The notes: generated by a model from the letters alone, not told the origin. A DNA stretch of 64,000 nt from Nitrincola alkalisediminis (GCF_009821115.1 NZ_VYTY01000010.1:1-64000), one strand, 5' to 3'; shown: positions 27,510 to 40,878, counted from the first letter of the stretch. Translations and numbers: made by a program.

Positions 27510-28068
27510 GATTGCTGGTGTTGATGAGGTTGGGCGAGGCCCTTTAGTCGGAAATGTTGTGACGGCAGCTGTAATATTGGATCCAGAGCGTCCGATTATT
27601 GGCTTGCGGGACTCAAAAAAACTGACCAAAAAAAAACGAGAAGCACTGTTTGATGAAATCTGTGAAAAGGCACTCAGCTATGCAATTGCCTATGCCACAC
27701 CTACGGAAATAGATGCATTAAACATCTTGCAGGCAACGATGTTGGCGATGACTCGAGCTGTTGAAGGGCTTTCGATTGCGCCGGATCTTGTACTGATAGA
27801 TGGCAATCGCTGTCCGAGTTTGCCGTATGAAAGTAGAGCAATTGTCGGTGGAGATGACCAAATTGCAGAAATCAGTGCGGCCTCTATTTTAGCGAAGGTG
27901 GTTCGGGATCGTGAAATGCAAGCGTTAGATGAGCGCTATCCTATGTATGGGTTTGCCCAGCATAAGGGGTATCCAACCAAGGCACATCTCCTCGCGTTAC
28001 GTGAGTATGGTCCCATCGAAGAGCACCGGCGGAGCTTTAAGCCCGTCCGTGTATTGCTCGAATCATAA
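27502..28068 (+). CDS. rnhB: ribonuclease HII
   Basis: This enzyme removes ribonucleotides from DNA and RNA from hybrids. The 188-residue product has the catalytic motif [12 protein letters not shown] (Asp and Glu near residues 7-8), the second Asp in LIDGNRCP, and the late DASILAKV-like segment ([15 protein letters not shown]). An ATG at 27487 is in frame, but the ATG at 27502 gives the canonical [13 protein letters not shown] start and overlaps the lpxB stop by 8 bases. The lpxB-rnhB-dnaE order is typical. Confidence 0.94.
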   Translation: MSRIAGVDEVGRGPLVGNVVTAAVILDPERPIIGLRDSKKLTKKKREALFDEICEKALSYAIAYATPTEIDALNILQATMLAMTRAVEGLSIAPDLVLIDGNRCPSLPYESRAIVGGDDQIAEISAASILAKVVRDREMQALDERYPMYGFAQHKGYPTKAHLLALREYGPIEEHRRSFKPVRVLLES

Positions 28069-28131
28069 TGCGGAGCAGATTGCTCAATTCGCTTCAACTT
28101 TGATCCACGTGTTCAATATGGGAAAATCGAA

Positions 28132-31100
28132 ATGTCTACACCCTCCTTTGTGCACCTGCGCGTTCATACGGAATATTCGCTTTACGACGGTCTTGTCCGT
28201 ATCAAAAAATTGGTCGCCCAAGCACAAGCGGCTGGTATGCCTGCGGTCGCCGTAACGGATCAAACGAACCTCTATGCGCTCATCAAATTCTATAAGGCTG
28301 CGTTAGGGGCCGGAATTAAACCCATTTGTGGTGTTGATTTTTGGGTGGTGAACCCACAGGATGATCGTGCAGACCCTTTTCAATTCACCTTGCTGATCAA
28401 AAATCGTAAAGGCTATAAAAATTTAATGGAGTTGGTATCAAGGGCCTATTCTGAAGGGCAAAATTTATTTCCCGGTAGAGCAGTTGTTCGCCGAGAGTGG
28501 ATTGCAGAAAAAGCAGAAGGCCTGATAGCGCTGTCCGGTGCAACAAAAGGTGATGTTGGGCGTGCGGTCTTGGCAGGTAATTCCGCCCTGGCTGAAGAGT
28601 CGCTTCAATACTGGATGAATGTATTCCCTGATGCCTACTATCTGGAGGTTCAACGGACAGGACGGCCTGGAGATGAAGAGTGGCTTCATGCCAGTGTCGC
28701 GCTTGCGAATCAGTTTGCATGCCCATTGGTTGCAACCAATGAAGTGATGTTCTTAAAAGCAGATGACTTTGAGGCTCATGAAGCAAGGGTTTGCATCAAT
28801 CAAGGACGGGCGCTTGACGATGCTTCCCGCCCTAAAGACTATTCCGATCAGCAGTATTTCCGAAGCGCAGATGAGATGGCGCGCTTGTTTTCGGATTTGC
28901 CGAGTGCTTTAGAAAATACGGTTGAGATTGCCAGACGTTGCAGCATAGACGTCGAGTTAGGTACCTACTACCTTCCTGAGTACCCCATTCCTGACGGAAT
29001 GACAATGGACGACTATTTTAGAAAAGTCTCCTGTGAGGGTTTGGAAGAGCGTCTTGAATTTATCTTACGAAAAGATGACCCTGAGTATGAGTCTAAGCGC
29101 CAAGTCTATTTTGATCGTTTAGACTTCGAACTAAACATCATCATTCAAATGGGGTTTCCAGGCTATTTTCTAATCGTTATGGACTTCATCCAGTGGGCAA
29201 AGGATAACGGCATTCCTGTGGGTCCAGGGCGTGGTTCGGGAGCGGGCTCCCTTGTTGCCTATGCTCAAAAAATAACAGACTTGGACCCACTTGAGTACGA
29301 CTTACTTTTCGAGCGCTTTTTGAACCCCGAGCGTGTTTCGATGCCTGACTTTGATATCGATTTCTGTATGGATAATCGAGACCGGGTAATCGATTACGTG
29401 GCAGAAGCCTATGGCCGTGAAGCGGTTTCGCAAATTATCACCTTCGGAACGATGGCGGCCAAGGCGGTTGTAAGGGACGTTGCGAGGGTGCAGGGTAAGC
29501 CATTTGGTATGGCAGATCGGCTTTCAAAACTCATTCCATTTGAAGTGGGTATGACGCTGGAAAAAGCGATTGAGCAAGAGCCTGCGCTTAAAGAGTATAT
29601 TGAATCGAGTGAAGATGTTGCCGAAATCTGGGAAATGGCTCTCAAGCTAGAAGGAGTCACTCGGAACGTTGGTAAGCACGCTGGAGGCGTCGTCATAGCG
29701 CCGACCAAATTGACTGACTTTTCCGCGACCTATTGTGATGAGGAAGGACAAGGCCTAGTTACCCAATATGATAAAAACGATGTTGAGGAAGCGGGGCTGG
29801 TCAAGTTTGACTTTTTAGGCTTAAGAACGCTGACCATCATTGATTGGGCGCTTAAAACCATTAATACATTAAGACGCCAACAGGGGAAAGACGATTTACG
29901 GATCGAAGGAATTGACCTAGAAGATCAAGCCGTCTTTAAGCTGTTGCAACGGGCTGAAACCACCGCTGTATTTCAGCTTGAGTCGAGCGGGATGAAAGAC
30001 TTGATTCGTCGTCTTCAGCCGAGCCGTTTTGAAGACATTATCGCATTGGTGGCCTTGTTCAGACCAGGTCCATTGCAATCAGGCATGGTTGATGACTTTA
30101 TCAACCGTAAGCATGGTCGAGCAGCACTTGCATGGCCTCACCCAGATTATCAATTAGACAGCCTTCAGCCAGTACTTGAGCCAACCTACGGGATTATTCT
30201 CTACCAAGAACAAGTCATGCAGATTGCTCAGGTGATGGCGGGCTATACGCTGGGTGAGGCAGACTTGCTGCGCCGTGCCATGGGTAAGAAAAAACCCGAA
30301 GAAATGCAAAAACAACGTCAGTTCTTTTTGGATGGCTCGGCTAAACAAGGCATTGATGTAGGGCTTGCGGGAAATATCTTTGACTTGGTTGAAAAGTTCG
30401 CAGGCTACGGTTTTAACAAGTCACACTCTGCTGCCTATGCGCTCGTGTCCTATCAGACAGCCTGGTTAAAAACCTATTACCCCGCACCCTTCATGGCGGC
30501 AGTACTGTCGTCCGATATGCAGAACACAGATAAGGTTGTTGTGTTTATTGAAGAGTGTCGGCAGATGAAGTTGACGCTACGCTTACCCGATGTCAATACC
30601 AGTGAATTTATGTTTACGGTCAATGAGGCGGGCGACATTATTTATGGTCTAGGTGCCGTAAAAGGGGTGGGTGAGGGGCCCGTCGAGGCGATTGTTACGG
30701 CCCGTCAGCAGGGCGGCCCTTTTACCGATATTTTTGATTTTTGTGCACGTGTAGGTGCTAAAAAGTTAAATAAGCGAGTGATGGAAGCGCTCGTGCGTTG
30801 TGGTGCGCTAGACAGTTTAGGAAATGTGGGGCGCGCCGTTCTTTGGAATGCGATCAGTCCAGCCCTGCAAGCAGCCGATCAGGCCGCGCGTAATCAAGAT
30901 GCCGGCATGTTTGATTTATTCGGAGATGTCGAGGCGGAAACCCCGAGTGATCCATATGCCGATTATCAAAAAGTCCGTGAGTGGACAGATAAAGAGCGCT
31001 TGCTTGGTGAAAAAGAAACCCTGGGACTCTATGTGACCGGGCACCCAATTGATGAATATGAAAAAGAACTGTCACGAATGATTAGTAGGCGCTTGGTGGA

Positions 31101-31635
31101 AATTCAACCACAAAAAGGGCGCTCACAAAAAATGGCAGGATTGGTGGTTGATTTACGGTTAAAGAAGACTAAGAAAGGCGACACTCTGTGTTTTGTTACG
31201 CTTGATGATCGCAGCGCACGAATGGAAGTCACGCTCTTTGGTGAAGCCTATGAGGCTGCCAAAGGCTTTGTTGCCAAGGATAAAGTCCTCATCATTGAAG
31301 GTGAGGTTGCGAACGATGAGTATAATGGCGGCATTAAGGTGCGTGGGCAAACGGTGATGAGCATTGTGCAAGCCCGAGCTAAGCAGGCCTTGGCATTGCA
31401 AGTATGCTGTGATGAGCGCGTGTTGCACCGTCAAACGCTTCAGTATTTAAAAACACAAATGGAGCAAAATCGATATGATTCGGAGCGTCTCCCTGTGCAT
31501 CTTCGTTTCTCACGGAAAGACGCCGAAGGGGTAATAGTGCTGGGTACTGACTGGCAGTTAGAGCCGAGTGATGAGCAATTGCTTGCACTTAAAGAAATAT
31601 TTGGTAATGATGCGGTCGAATTGCGTTGGCCGTAA
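28132..31635 (+). CDS. dnaE: DNA polymerase III alpha subunit
   Basis: This is the replicative polymerase catalytic subunit. The 1167-residue C-family polymerase has an N-terminal PHP domain (HLRVHTEYSLYDGL), the palm with catalytic Asp406 and Asp408 in MPDFDIDFC, the finger region, the helix-hairpin-helix (near 830-880), and an OB-fold (near 990-1075). It is close to E. coli DnaE in length (1160). The start is 63 bases after rnhB. It is followed by accA after 94 bases. Confidence 0.97.
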   Translation: MSTPSFVHLRVHTEYSLYDGLVRIKKLVAQAQAAGMPAVAVTDQTNLYALIKFYKAALGAGIKPICGVDFWVVNPQDDRADPFQFTLLIKNRKGYKNLMELVSRAYSEGQNLFPGRAVVRREWIAEKAEGLIALSGATKGDVGRAVLAGNSALAEESLQYWMNVFPDAYYLEVQRTGRPGDEEWLHASVALANQFACPLVATNEVMFLKADDFEAHEARVCINQGRALDDASRPKDYSDQQYFRSADEMARLFSDLPSALENTVEIARRCSIDVELGTYYLPEYPIPDGMTMDDYFRKVSCEGLEERLEFILRKDDPEYESKRQVYFDRLDFELNIIIQMGFPGYFLIVMDFIQWAKDNGIPVGPGRGSGAGSLVAYAQKITDLDPLEYDLLFERFLNPERVSMPDFDIDFCMDNRDRVIDYVAEAYGREAVSQIITFGTMAAKAVVRDVARVQGKPFGMADRLSKLIPFEVGMTLEKAIEQEPALKEYIESSEDVAEIWEMALKLEGVTRNVGKHAGGVVIAPTKLTDFSATYCDEEGQGLVTQYDKNDVEEAGLVKFDFLGLRTLTIIDWALKTINTLRRQQGKDDLRIEGIDLEDQAVFKLLQRAETTAVFQLESSGMKDLIRRLQPSRFEDIIALVALFRPGPLQSGMVDDFINRKHGRAALAWPHPDYQLDSLQPVLEPTYGIILYQEQVMQIAQVMAGYTLGEADLLRRAMGKKKPEEMQKQRQFFLDGSAKQGIDVGLAGNIFDLVEKFAGYGFNKSHSAAYALVSYQTAWLKTYYPAPFMAAVLSSDMQNTDKVVVFIEECRQMKLTLRLPDVNTSEFMFTVNEAGDIIYGLGAVKGVGEGPVEAIVTARQQGGPFTDIFDFCARVGAKKLNKRVMEALVRCGALDSLGNVGRAVLWNAISPALQAADQAARNQDAGMFDLFGDVEAETPSDPYADYQKVREWTDKERLLGEKETLGLYVTGHPIDEYEKELSRMISRRLVEIQPQKGRSQKMAGLVVDLRLKKTKKGDTLCFVTLDDRSARMEVTLFGEAYEAAKGFVAKDKVLIIEGEVANDEYNGGIKVRGQTVMSIVQARAKQALALQVCCDERVLHRQTLQYLKTQMEQNRYDSERLPVHLRFSRKDAEGVIVLGTDWQLEPSDEQLLALKEIFGNDAVELRWP

Positions 31636-31729
31636 GGGGCAGGATTGGACTGGAGATCAGATGAATCTGCAGGTAAAATCGTAAAACTGTTTAAATTTTT
31701 TAACCTTAATTAATGTAGAACTGAAGCGC

Positions 31730-32689
31730 ATGAATCCTAACTACCTCGATTTTGAACAGCCCATCGCCGAGCTGGAGGCCAAAATCAATGAGTTACGCCA
31801 TGTCGGTGCCAATAATGCGGATCTCAATCTGTCAGAAGAAATTGATAATCTGCAGGAGAAGAGCCGTAAGCTGACTCGCTCAATTTTCTCTGATTTGAGC
31901 GCATGGCAAGTGTCACAGCTCTCTCGTCACCCTCAGCGCCCGTATACTCTGGATTACATTGCGCTGGCGTTTGATGATTTTGATGAAGTGCATGGTGATC
32001 GGCATTTTGCCGATGATGCAGCTATTGTCAGTGGCATAGCGCGCCTTGATGGAGAACCTGTTGTCCTGATTGGCCATCAAAAAGGGCGCGACGTGAAGGA
32101 GAAAGTAAGGCGCAACTTTGGTATGCCGCGTCCAGAAGGCTACCGAAAAGCTCTGCGTGTCATGGAGATGGCCGAGCGCTTTAAGATGCCATTGTTTACC
32201 TTCATTGACACGCCGGGTGCTTATCCTGGTATCGATGCAGAAGAGCGTGGGCAGTCCGAAGCCATTGCATTTAACCTTGCACGTATGTCACGTCTTAATA
32301 CACCCATCATCTCTACCGTTATTGGTGAGGGTGGTTCGGGTGGTGCATTGGCGATAGGTGTTTGCGATGAATTGTTGATGTTGCAATATGGCACTTATTC
32401 CGTTATTTCGCCTGAAGGCTGTGCTTCTATTCTTTGGAAAAGCGCAGAGCGTGCACCCGATGCCGCTAAAGCCATGGGGATTAACTCTGAACGCCTGCAT
32501 GAGCTGGGCTTGGTTGACCAGATCATTCCCGAACCCTTAGGGGGAGCGCACCGAGATCCTGCCGAAATGGCCAAACGCGTAAAAGAAGCGTTGCAGTCTA
32601 GTTTGGCTAGACTTCGTTCATTGGATCAGGAGCAACTCCTAGAAAGACGTTATGCGCGTTTAATGTCCTATGGGGCTGATAAGCTCTGA
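31730..32689 (+). CDS. accA: acetyl-CoA carboxylase carboxyltransferase subunit alpha
   Basis: With AccD it transfers carboxyl from biotin to acetyl-CoA, giving malonyl-CoA for fatty-acid synthesis. The 319-residue crotonase-like protein begins with the usual [19 protein letters not shown] helix and shows the carboxybiotin-binding glycine loops [18 protein letters not shown] and [12 protein letters not shown]. Its length equals E. coli AccA (319). It is upstream of tilS by 17 bases. Confidence 0.97.
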   Translation: MNPNYLDFEQPIAELEAKINELRHVGANNADLNLSEEIDNLQEKSRKLTRSIFSDLSAWQVSQLSRHPQRPYTLDYIALAFDDFDEVHGDRHFADDAAIVSGIARLDGEPVVLIGHQKGRDVKEKVRRNFGMPRPEGYRKALRVMEMAERFKMPLFTFIDTPGAYPGIDAEERGQSEAIAFNLARMSRLNTPIISTVIGEGGSGGALAIGVCDELLMLQYGTYSVISPEGCASILWKSAERAPDAAKAMGINSERLHELGLVDQIIPEPLGGAHRDPAEMAKRVKEALQSSLARLRSLDQEQLLERRYARLMSYGADKL

Positions 32690-32706
32690 TTGTTAGGTTG
32701 TAGAGT

Positions 32707-34008
32707 ATGAACCCAGTGGTGGCTTTGCAGGCGTTAGCCGGAGCACATCCTGATGTCAGGCGCTGGGTGATTGCGTACAGTGGCGGTTTAGACTCCGAAG
32801 TCTTGCTCAGTGCTGCCACTCAAGCATTTCCTGTTTCGTCGCTGCTTGCTATTCACGTGAATCATCAACTTCAAGATGGTGCGGTGGCTTGGTCCGAACA
32901 TTGCCGACAGCGTTGTACTGAGCTGAATGTTGCCTTTGTCTGCGTAATCGTTTCACCTTTATCGTCATCAGAGCAAGATGCACGAAATGCCCGTTATCAA
33001 GCATTTGCAGATCATTTAGGTGAGGGTGATGCATTGCTTATGGCCCATCATGCCGATGATCAAGCCGAAACACTGATATATCGGTTAGTACGTGGGGCGG
33101 GTGTGCGTGGTTTGGCGGCGATCCCAGCGGAACGGCCTTTTTATTCAAGCAAAATACTAAGGCCTTTTTTATCAGTTTCGCGAAGAACACTTGAGGCTTG
33201 GGCGCATGAGCAGCACCTGAACTGGATCGAGGACCCATCGAACAAACAGGAGGACTATGCGCGGAATTATATTCGACTGCGCGTACTGCCCGAGTTGCAA
33301 ACGCGTTGGCCTCAAGTGGTGGGACGACTTGCTAAAACAGCGAGTTATATGACCGAAGCAGACAAGGTTTTAGTTGAAGTGGCGCAACAGGATTTACACA
33401 GTTTGTTAAGCAAGTGTGAGTCGATAAGTGTTGCTCCCTTATTGCGCTTATCCATTCCGCGCCAGCACAACGTTTTGCGTTATTGGATTCACCAGCGGGG
33501 AGGGGAGTTGGATGAGTCAAGTCTTCAATCCATCCGAAAACAGTTGTTGTGCGAGCAGCCGTCCTCATCGGCGTCTGTTCAAGTTTCCAAAACACATCGA
33601 ATTTGCGGCTATCGGCAGCATTTGTTTTATTTGCCCCTAACGTTACCGTCGATTGAGGTATTTGAGCGTCAATTGAATATGGTAGCAGGGACTTATACGC
33701 TAGAAACAGGTATTCTAACGATCGAAGGCGAATGCTTGGCAATCGGTTCGGTAACGCTCATCTACCGTCAAGGCGGTGAACGACTTCGGCCTCGTGGGCG
33801 AGGTGGATCGGTTAGCTTAAAGCAGCTGTTACAAGAAAAGGGCATTCCACCCTGGTGGAGAGAAAATTGGCCCGTATTGATGATGGGTGATACGCTAGTC
33901 GCTGTGCCAAGTGTCTGTTTTACAGATAATTGGCCAAATGAATGCAATCTTCGCGTGATATGGCATCCTTTTGGATTGTCTGAAGAGCCTTTTTTTGCTA
34001 CTGTGTAA
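32707..34008 (+). CDS. tilS: tRNA(Ile)-lysidine synthetase
   Basis: This enzyme attaches lysine to C34 of the CAU-anticodon tRNA-Ile, changing its reading from AUG to AUA. The 433-residue product has the PP-loop SGGLDSEVLL (near residue 25), MAHHADDQAETLIYRLVRG, and the C-terminal TilS domain (RGGSVSLKQLLQEKGIPPWWR). It is placed between accA and pyrG as in Pseudomonas. Two nearby ATGs are possible; 32707 gives a product starting just ahead of the PP-loop domain. Confidence 0.93.
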   Translation: MNPVVALQALAGAHPDVRRWVIAYSGGLDSEVLLSAATQAFPVSSLLAIHVNHQLQDGAVAWSEHCRQRCTELNVAFVCVIVSPLSSSEQDARNARYQAFADHLGEGDALLMAHHADDQAETLIYRLVRGAGVRGLAAIPAERPFYSSKILRPFLSVSRRTLEAWAHEQHLNWIEDPSNKQEDYARNYIRLRVLPELQTRWPQVVGRLAKTASYMTEADKVLVEVAQQDLHSLLSKCESISVAPLLRLSIPRQHNVLRYWIHQRGGELDESSLQSIRKQLLCEQPSSSASVQVSKTHRICGYRQHLFYLPLTLPSIEVFERQLNMVAGTYTLETGILTIEGECLAIGSVTLIYRQGGERLRPRGRGGSVSLKQLLQEKGIPPWWRENWPVLMMGDTLVAVPSVCFTDNWPNECNLRVIWHPFGLSEEPFFATV

Positions 34009-35682
<1,674 letters not shown>

Positions 35683-35693
35683 TTTTCAGTTAA

Positions 35694-37013
<1,320 letters not shown>

Positions 37014-37036
37014 TTTATCCTAGGATGAACCAAAAA

Positions 37037-37061
37037 GGGAAGGGGGCTTAGCCCCCTTTTC
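37037..37061 (+). terminator. rho-independent terminator after eno
   Basis: The stem AGGGGGC-TTA-GCCCCCT (37041-37047 with 37051-37057), flanked by A/G and T-rich arms and ending in TTTTC (37057-37061), lies 24 bases after the eno stop. It separates eno from ftsB. Confidence 0.88.
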
Positions 37062-37091
37062 TGTGGTTATTGAAAGAGACTGAGGTCATTA

Positions 37092-37391
37092 GTGTTTCGT
37101 TGGCTCTTAATAATACTGGTGTTGATGCTAGCAGGATTGCAGTACCGCTTGTGGCTCGGAGATCCCAATCTGCGTCAGGTGTGGTATCTTGAGGAGCAAA
37201 TACAGAAACAAAAACGTGAAAATCAGCAGTTGACTGAGCGTAACCACCGGCTAGAAGCAGAGGTTGCCGATCTTAAGTCAGGCTTGCGTGCGATTGAAGA
37301 GCGTGCAAGAAGCGAAATGGGATTGATCAAAGAGGGTGAAACCTTTTTTCAGTTAATTGAACCTCGTCCAGAACAGGTACGCAAGCGATGA
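37092..37391 (+). CDS. ftsB: cell-division protein FtsB
   Basis: FtsB forms the FtsQLB complex, which activates septal peptidoglycan synthesis. The 99-residue bitopic protein has one N-terminal membrane segment (about 3-21) and a periplasmic coiled coil (about 29-72), ending with the conserved SEMGLIKEGETFFQLI. It starts at GTG 37092. The stop overlaps the truD ATG by 4 bases (ATGA). In relatives, ispD and ispF lie between ftsB and truD; here nothing does. Confidence 0.93.
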   Translation: MFRWLLIILVLMLAGLQYRLWLGDPNLRQVWYLEEQIQKQKRENQQLTERNHRLEAEVADLKSGLRAIEERARSEMGLIKEGETFFQLIEPRPEQVRKR

Positions 37392-38455
37392 GCCTTCTCC
37401 CACAGTTATTATCCAGATCTGAAGCTTGGTTGTGGGGGAAACCCATTTCCGCTGCACGAATTCGAGAACAGCCCAGTGATTTTTGTGTTGAGGAAATACT
37501 AGGGTTTGAGCCTGATGGGGAAGGAGAACATGTGTTTGTTCTTATTCAGAAAACAGGTGAAAATACGGAATGGGTCGCAAGACAGTTGGCAAAGTTCACA
37601 GGGACGAACCCTCGCGACATAGGGTATGCGGGTAAAAAAGACCGACATGCGATTACACAGCAGTGGTTTAGTTTTAAGCATCCTATTAAAGCGCCGCCCA
37701 TTCGGTGGTCGTTATTCGAAACATCAACCATTAAAGTGCTTCAGCATACCCGACACGGTCGAAAACTGAAAACAGGTGTTTTGCAAGGCAATCGCTTTGA
37801 ATTGTTGTTGCGCAATGTAACCGAGCCTCTTGCTTTAGTTGAGCGTTTCAAAGCCATACAGAAGGCTGGTGTCCCTAATTACTTTGGTGAACAGCGTTTT
37901 GGTCAAGCCTATGGCAATATTACCCAAGGTGAGGCGTTGCTGGCGGGTGTGTTAAAAGAACGGCAAAGCCATAAGCGTGGTTTGTATATTTCGGCTTTAC
38001 GCTCTGCGCTTTTTAACCAAATTGTATCTGAACGTATCCTGCAGCATCGCTGGGAAACGGTACAGATTGGTGATGTGCTCATGTTACCTAGCAGTCAAAG
38101 TTGCTTTGTGGTCGAGCAAGGGATGTCAGATATGGCCGCTCGTTTAGCAGCCGGAGAGTTGAGTCATACGGCGCCAATGTGGGGTGCTGGGGAACTCATG
38201 ACACAAGGCGTAGCTGCTGATTTCGAGAAGTCCATCGTGAGTGAATGGCAAGCATGGGCCGATGCGCTTGAGACGTTAGGTCTGCGTCAAGAAAGACGGC
38301 GTGCACGATTAATGCCTGAATTTGCTGAACTTAATCAGGTTACAGAGAGTCAGTTCCGTGTTACCTTTTCGTTGCCAGCCGGCTCATTTGCAACCAGCGT
38401 GCTGAGAGAGTTGTGCCTGGTAGAGAATAGCCAGCAGGTAGAACTGGCAGAATAA
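37388..38455 (+). CDS. truD: tRNA pseudouridine(13) synthase
   Basis: TruD makes pseudouridine at position 13 of tRNA-Glu. The 355-residue product has the catalytic Asp in GYAGKKDRHAITQQWFS (near residue 82), and NYFGEQRFG and SALRSALFN in the core. It matches E. coli TruD in length (349). The ATG overlaps the ftsB stop, indicating translational coupling of two genes that are usually separated by isoprenoid genes. Confidence 0.95.
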   Translation: MSLLPQLLSRSEAWLWGKPISAARIREQPSDFCVEEILGFEPDGEGEHVFVLIQKTGENTEWVARQLAKFTGTNPRDIGYAGKKDRHAITQQWFSFKHPIKAPPIRWSLFETSTIKVLQHTRHGRKLKTGVLQGNRFELLLRNVTEPLALVERFKAIQKAGVPNYFGEQRFGQAYGNITQGEALLAGVLKERQSHKRGLYISALRSALFNQIVSERILQHRWETVQIGDVLMLPSSQSCFVVEQGMSDMAARLAAGELSHTAPMWGAGELMTQGVAADFEKSIVSEWQAWADALETLGLRQERRRARLMPEFAELNQVTESQFRVTFSLPAGSFATSVLRELCLVENSQQVELAE

Positions 38456-38510
38456 TAAATGACTTAAGTGTATACAGCGGATGTGCTTGATTGCACACAT
38501 GAGAGAAGTG

Positions 38511-39266
38511 ATGAGAATATTGGTCTCAAACGATGATGGAGTTTATGCTCCAGGGTTGGCATCCTTGGCGAGAGCCTTAGCAAGGGATGCGGATATATGT
38601 GTGGTTGCGCCCGATCGAAATCGAAGCGGTGCCAGTAACTCCTTAACCCTTGACCGCCCATTAGAAGCCTATCAGCACTCCAGTGGGTTTTTTAGTATTA
38701 ATGGAACTCCGACCGATTGCGTTCATTTAGGACGGTCGGGTTTGTTTCAAGAAGGCTTTATACCCGATATTGTGGTGTCAGGTATTAATGCAGGTGCTAA
38801 CTTAGGCGATGATGTTTTGTATTCGGGCACCGTTGCTGCTGCAACGGAAGGTCGAACGTGTCGCTTACCACCGATTGCCGTGTCTATGGATAGTTTTCAT
38901 CCAAAACATTATGATACCGCTGCGGAAATTGTTCGTAATTTAGTGCAGAAATTAGACAGGTTAGTTGTTGCACCAAGAACTGTTCTTAATATTAATGTTC
39001 CAGATGTTCCCATAGATCAAATTAAAGGGATTCACGTTACTCGATTAGGGCACCGATTAGCAGCTGATTTGCCAGTCGAAACCTTCGATCCTAGAGGGCG
39101 AGTGAGGTATTGGATTGCAGGAGCGGGTGCTGCAGCTGATCGTGAACCCGGAACGGATTTTTATGCAGTAGAACAGGGGTATGTTTCAATTACACCTGTG
39201 CAGATAGACATGACGCATTATTCGGGTATGGATAATCTGGCGTGTTGGCTTGAGGACCTTGTGTGA
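38511..39266 (+). CDS. surE: 5'-nucleotidase SurE
   Basis: SurE is a metal-dependent survival-phase phosphatase acting on nucleoside monophosphates. The 251-residue product begins [16 protein letters not shown], the metal-binding Asp-Asp of the family, and continues with [11 protein letters not shown] and [21 protein letters not shown] longer frame opens at 38481, but the ATG at 38511 follows GAGAGAAG at a good distance and matches family starts. The end overlaps the region of the pcm gene. Confidence 0.95.
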   Translation: MRILVSNDDGVYAPGLASLARALARDADICVVAPDRNRSGASNSLTLDRPLEAYQHSSGFFSINGTPTDCVHLGRSGLFQEGFIPDIVVSGINAGANLGDDVLYSGTVAAATEGRTCRLPPIAVSMDSFHPKHYDTAAEIVRNLVQKLDRLVVAPRTVLNINVPDVPIDQIKGIHVTRLGHRLAADLPVETFDPRGRVRYWIAGAGAAADREPGTDFYAVEQGYVSITPVQIDMTHYSGMDNLACWLEDLV

Positions 39267-39292
39267 CCGATTTAGATCTTCAGGGGATTGGA

Positions 39293-39928
39293 ATGACATC
39301 ACGAAGAACGCGAGAGCGGATGATTGCTCGTCTTCGTGAACAGGGCATCAAAGACGAGCGTGTGCTGGAGGTTCTTTTGGCCACACCTCGTCATTTATTT
39401 CTTGATGAAGCGTTAGCGCATCGTGCGTACGAAGATACCGCGCTCCCCATTGGCTTTAATCAAACAATCTCCCAGCCGTATATTGTTGCGCGTATGACCG
39501 AAATACTGTTGGCTGCAGGCCCGCTAAAAAAAGTGTTGGAGGTTGGAACTGGCTCTGGATATCAGACAGCTGTTTTAGCCAGTCTCGTGCACCAAGTGTG
39601 TAGTGTCGAACGCATTCGCCCTTTACAGGATCGTGCGCGTCAAAAACTGCAAAGGCTTAAGATATTTAATGTCATGATGCGCCATTCCGATGGTGGCATG
39701 GGGTGGCCTGAACAGGGGCCATTTGATGGTATTTTGGTAACGGCAGCACCCGAAGAAGTACCTGAAGAGTTATTAGAACAGTTAGCGATAGACGGTAGGC
39801 TGGTGATTCCTGTGGGTGGTAATCGACAGCAGTTGAAACTTGTTATACGCAAAGAAGCGCGTGTATTTGAAACACGTGTGCTTGAAGATGTTAACTTTGT
39901 GCCGCTGTTAAGTGGAACAATACGCTGA
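39293..39928 (+). CDS. pcm: protein-L-isoaspartate O-methyltransferase
   Basis: This enzyme repairs damaged proteins by methylating isoaspartyl residues, using S-adenosylmethionine. The 211-residue product shows [13 protein letters not shown], the SAM motif [12 protein letters not shown] (near residue 85), and the C-terminal [13 protein letters not shown] at 39263 overlaps the surE stop and would add ten residues. The ATG at 39293 has a strong CAGGGG ribosome-binding sequence and gives the Pseudomonas-type start [11 protein letters not shown], so it is preferred. Confidence 0.93.
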   Translation: MTSRRTRERMIARLREQGIKDERVLEVLLATPRHLFLDEALAHRAYEDTALPIGFNQTISQPYIVARMTEILLAAGPLKKVLEVGTGSGYQTAVLASLVHQVCSVERIRPLQDRARQKLQRLKIFNVMMRHSDGGMGWPEQGPFDGILVTAAPEEVPEELLEQLAIDGRLVIPVGGNRQQLKLVIRKEARVFETRVLEDVNFVPLLSGTIR

Positions 39929-39943
39929 CTAGGAAGTAGGTTT

Positions 39944-40861
39944 ATGCAGCGAACAATAGCCGATTATTTGGCATTGGTAGGAAAAGGAATGTTGATGGGA
40001 GCCGCTGATGCTGTTCCTGGAGTGTCCGGTGGAACGGTAGCGTTTATCACAGGTATTTATGAAGAACTCATTGAAAGCATCCGCCGATTTAATCTTCAAG
40101 CGCTGTCCCTATTATTTAAAGAAGGGCCTGTGGCTGTTTGGCGTTATGTGAATGGCTCTTTTTTGATAACCCTTATTTTTGGGATTGTCCTAAGCCTGCT
40201 TACACTGGCAAGGATTGTTTTATATCTACTTGAGGAGCATCCTGTCTTACTTTGGTCATTTTTCTTTGGCTTAATACTCGCATCCACTTGGAGTGTTATT
40301 CGCCATACGAATAAATTGGATTTTCGAGTTGTCGGTATTTTTCTGCTAGGTGTTTGTATCGCTTATGTGGTGACCTCAATGTCACCTAGCCAAGTGACAC
40401 CGAGTGTTTGGTTGGTGTTTTTTTCAGGAATGATTGCGATTTGCGCGATGATATTGCCGGGTATCTCCGGAAGTTTTATTTTGTTGTTAATGGGGATGTA
40501 TGCGCCTGTTTTAACAGCGGTTAAAGACTTTCAGCTTGGCTTTATAGGCTTGTTTTTAGCGGGCTGTGTGGTGGGCATTATGAGCTTTTCTCGAGTTTTA
40601 AGCTGGGCATTCCACCATCATAAAGTCGCAACCCTGTCACTTCTGGGTGGATTCATGTTGGGGTCATTAAACAAAGTATGGCCTTGGAAATATACGCTCT
40701 CATATAGTATAAATCGGCATGGGGAAGAAGTTCCTTTACTGCAAAGGAATGTGCTACCGGAGACGTTTTTTGAAATGACTGGGCAAGACCCTTATACATT
40801 AGGTGCGCTTGCTTTAATGATACTCGGTATTGGCTTAGTGGTTCTGCTGGATCGTCGCTGA
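39944..40861 (+). CDS. DUF368 family polyprenyl-phosphate transporter (PopT-like)
   Basis: This 305-residue inner-membrane protein has about eight hydrophobic segments and the DUF368 hallmarks GAADAVPGVSGGTVAFITGIYEELI (first pore loop) and the repeat MILPGISGSFILLLMGMY near residue 170, consistent with an inverted duplication. DUF368 proteins have been reported to recycle undecaprenyl phosphate across the membrane. It lies between pcm and nlpD. In Vibrio-like genomes that slot is used by a DedA-type gene, and DedA proteins have the same proposed function. The activity of this protein is inferred from family work. Confidence 0.85.
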   Translation: MQRTIADYLALVGKGMLMGAADAVPGVSGGTVAFITGIYEELIESIRRFNLQALSLLFKEGPVAVWRYVNGSFLITLIFGIVLSLLTLARIVLYLLEEHPVLLWSFFFGLILASTWSVIRHTNKLDFRVVGIFLLGVCIAYVVTSMSPSQVTPSVWLVFFSGMIAICAMILPGISGSFILLLMGMYAPVLTAVKDFQLGFIGLFLAGCVVGIMSFSRVLSWAFHHHKVATLSLLGGFMLGSLNKVWPWKYTLSYSINRHGEEVPLLQRNVLPETFFEMTGQDPYTLGALALMILGIGLVVLLDRR

Positions 40862-40878
40862 ATCTTAATGGAGCAACT

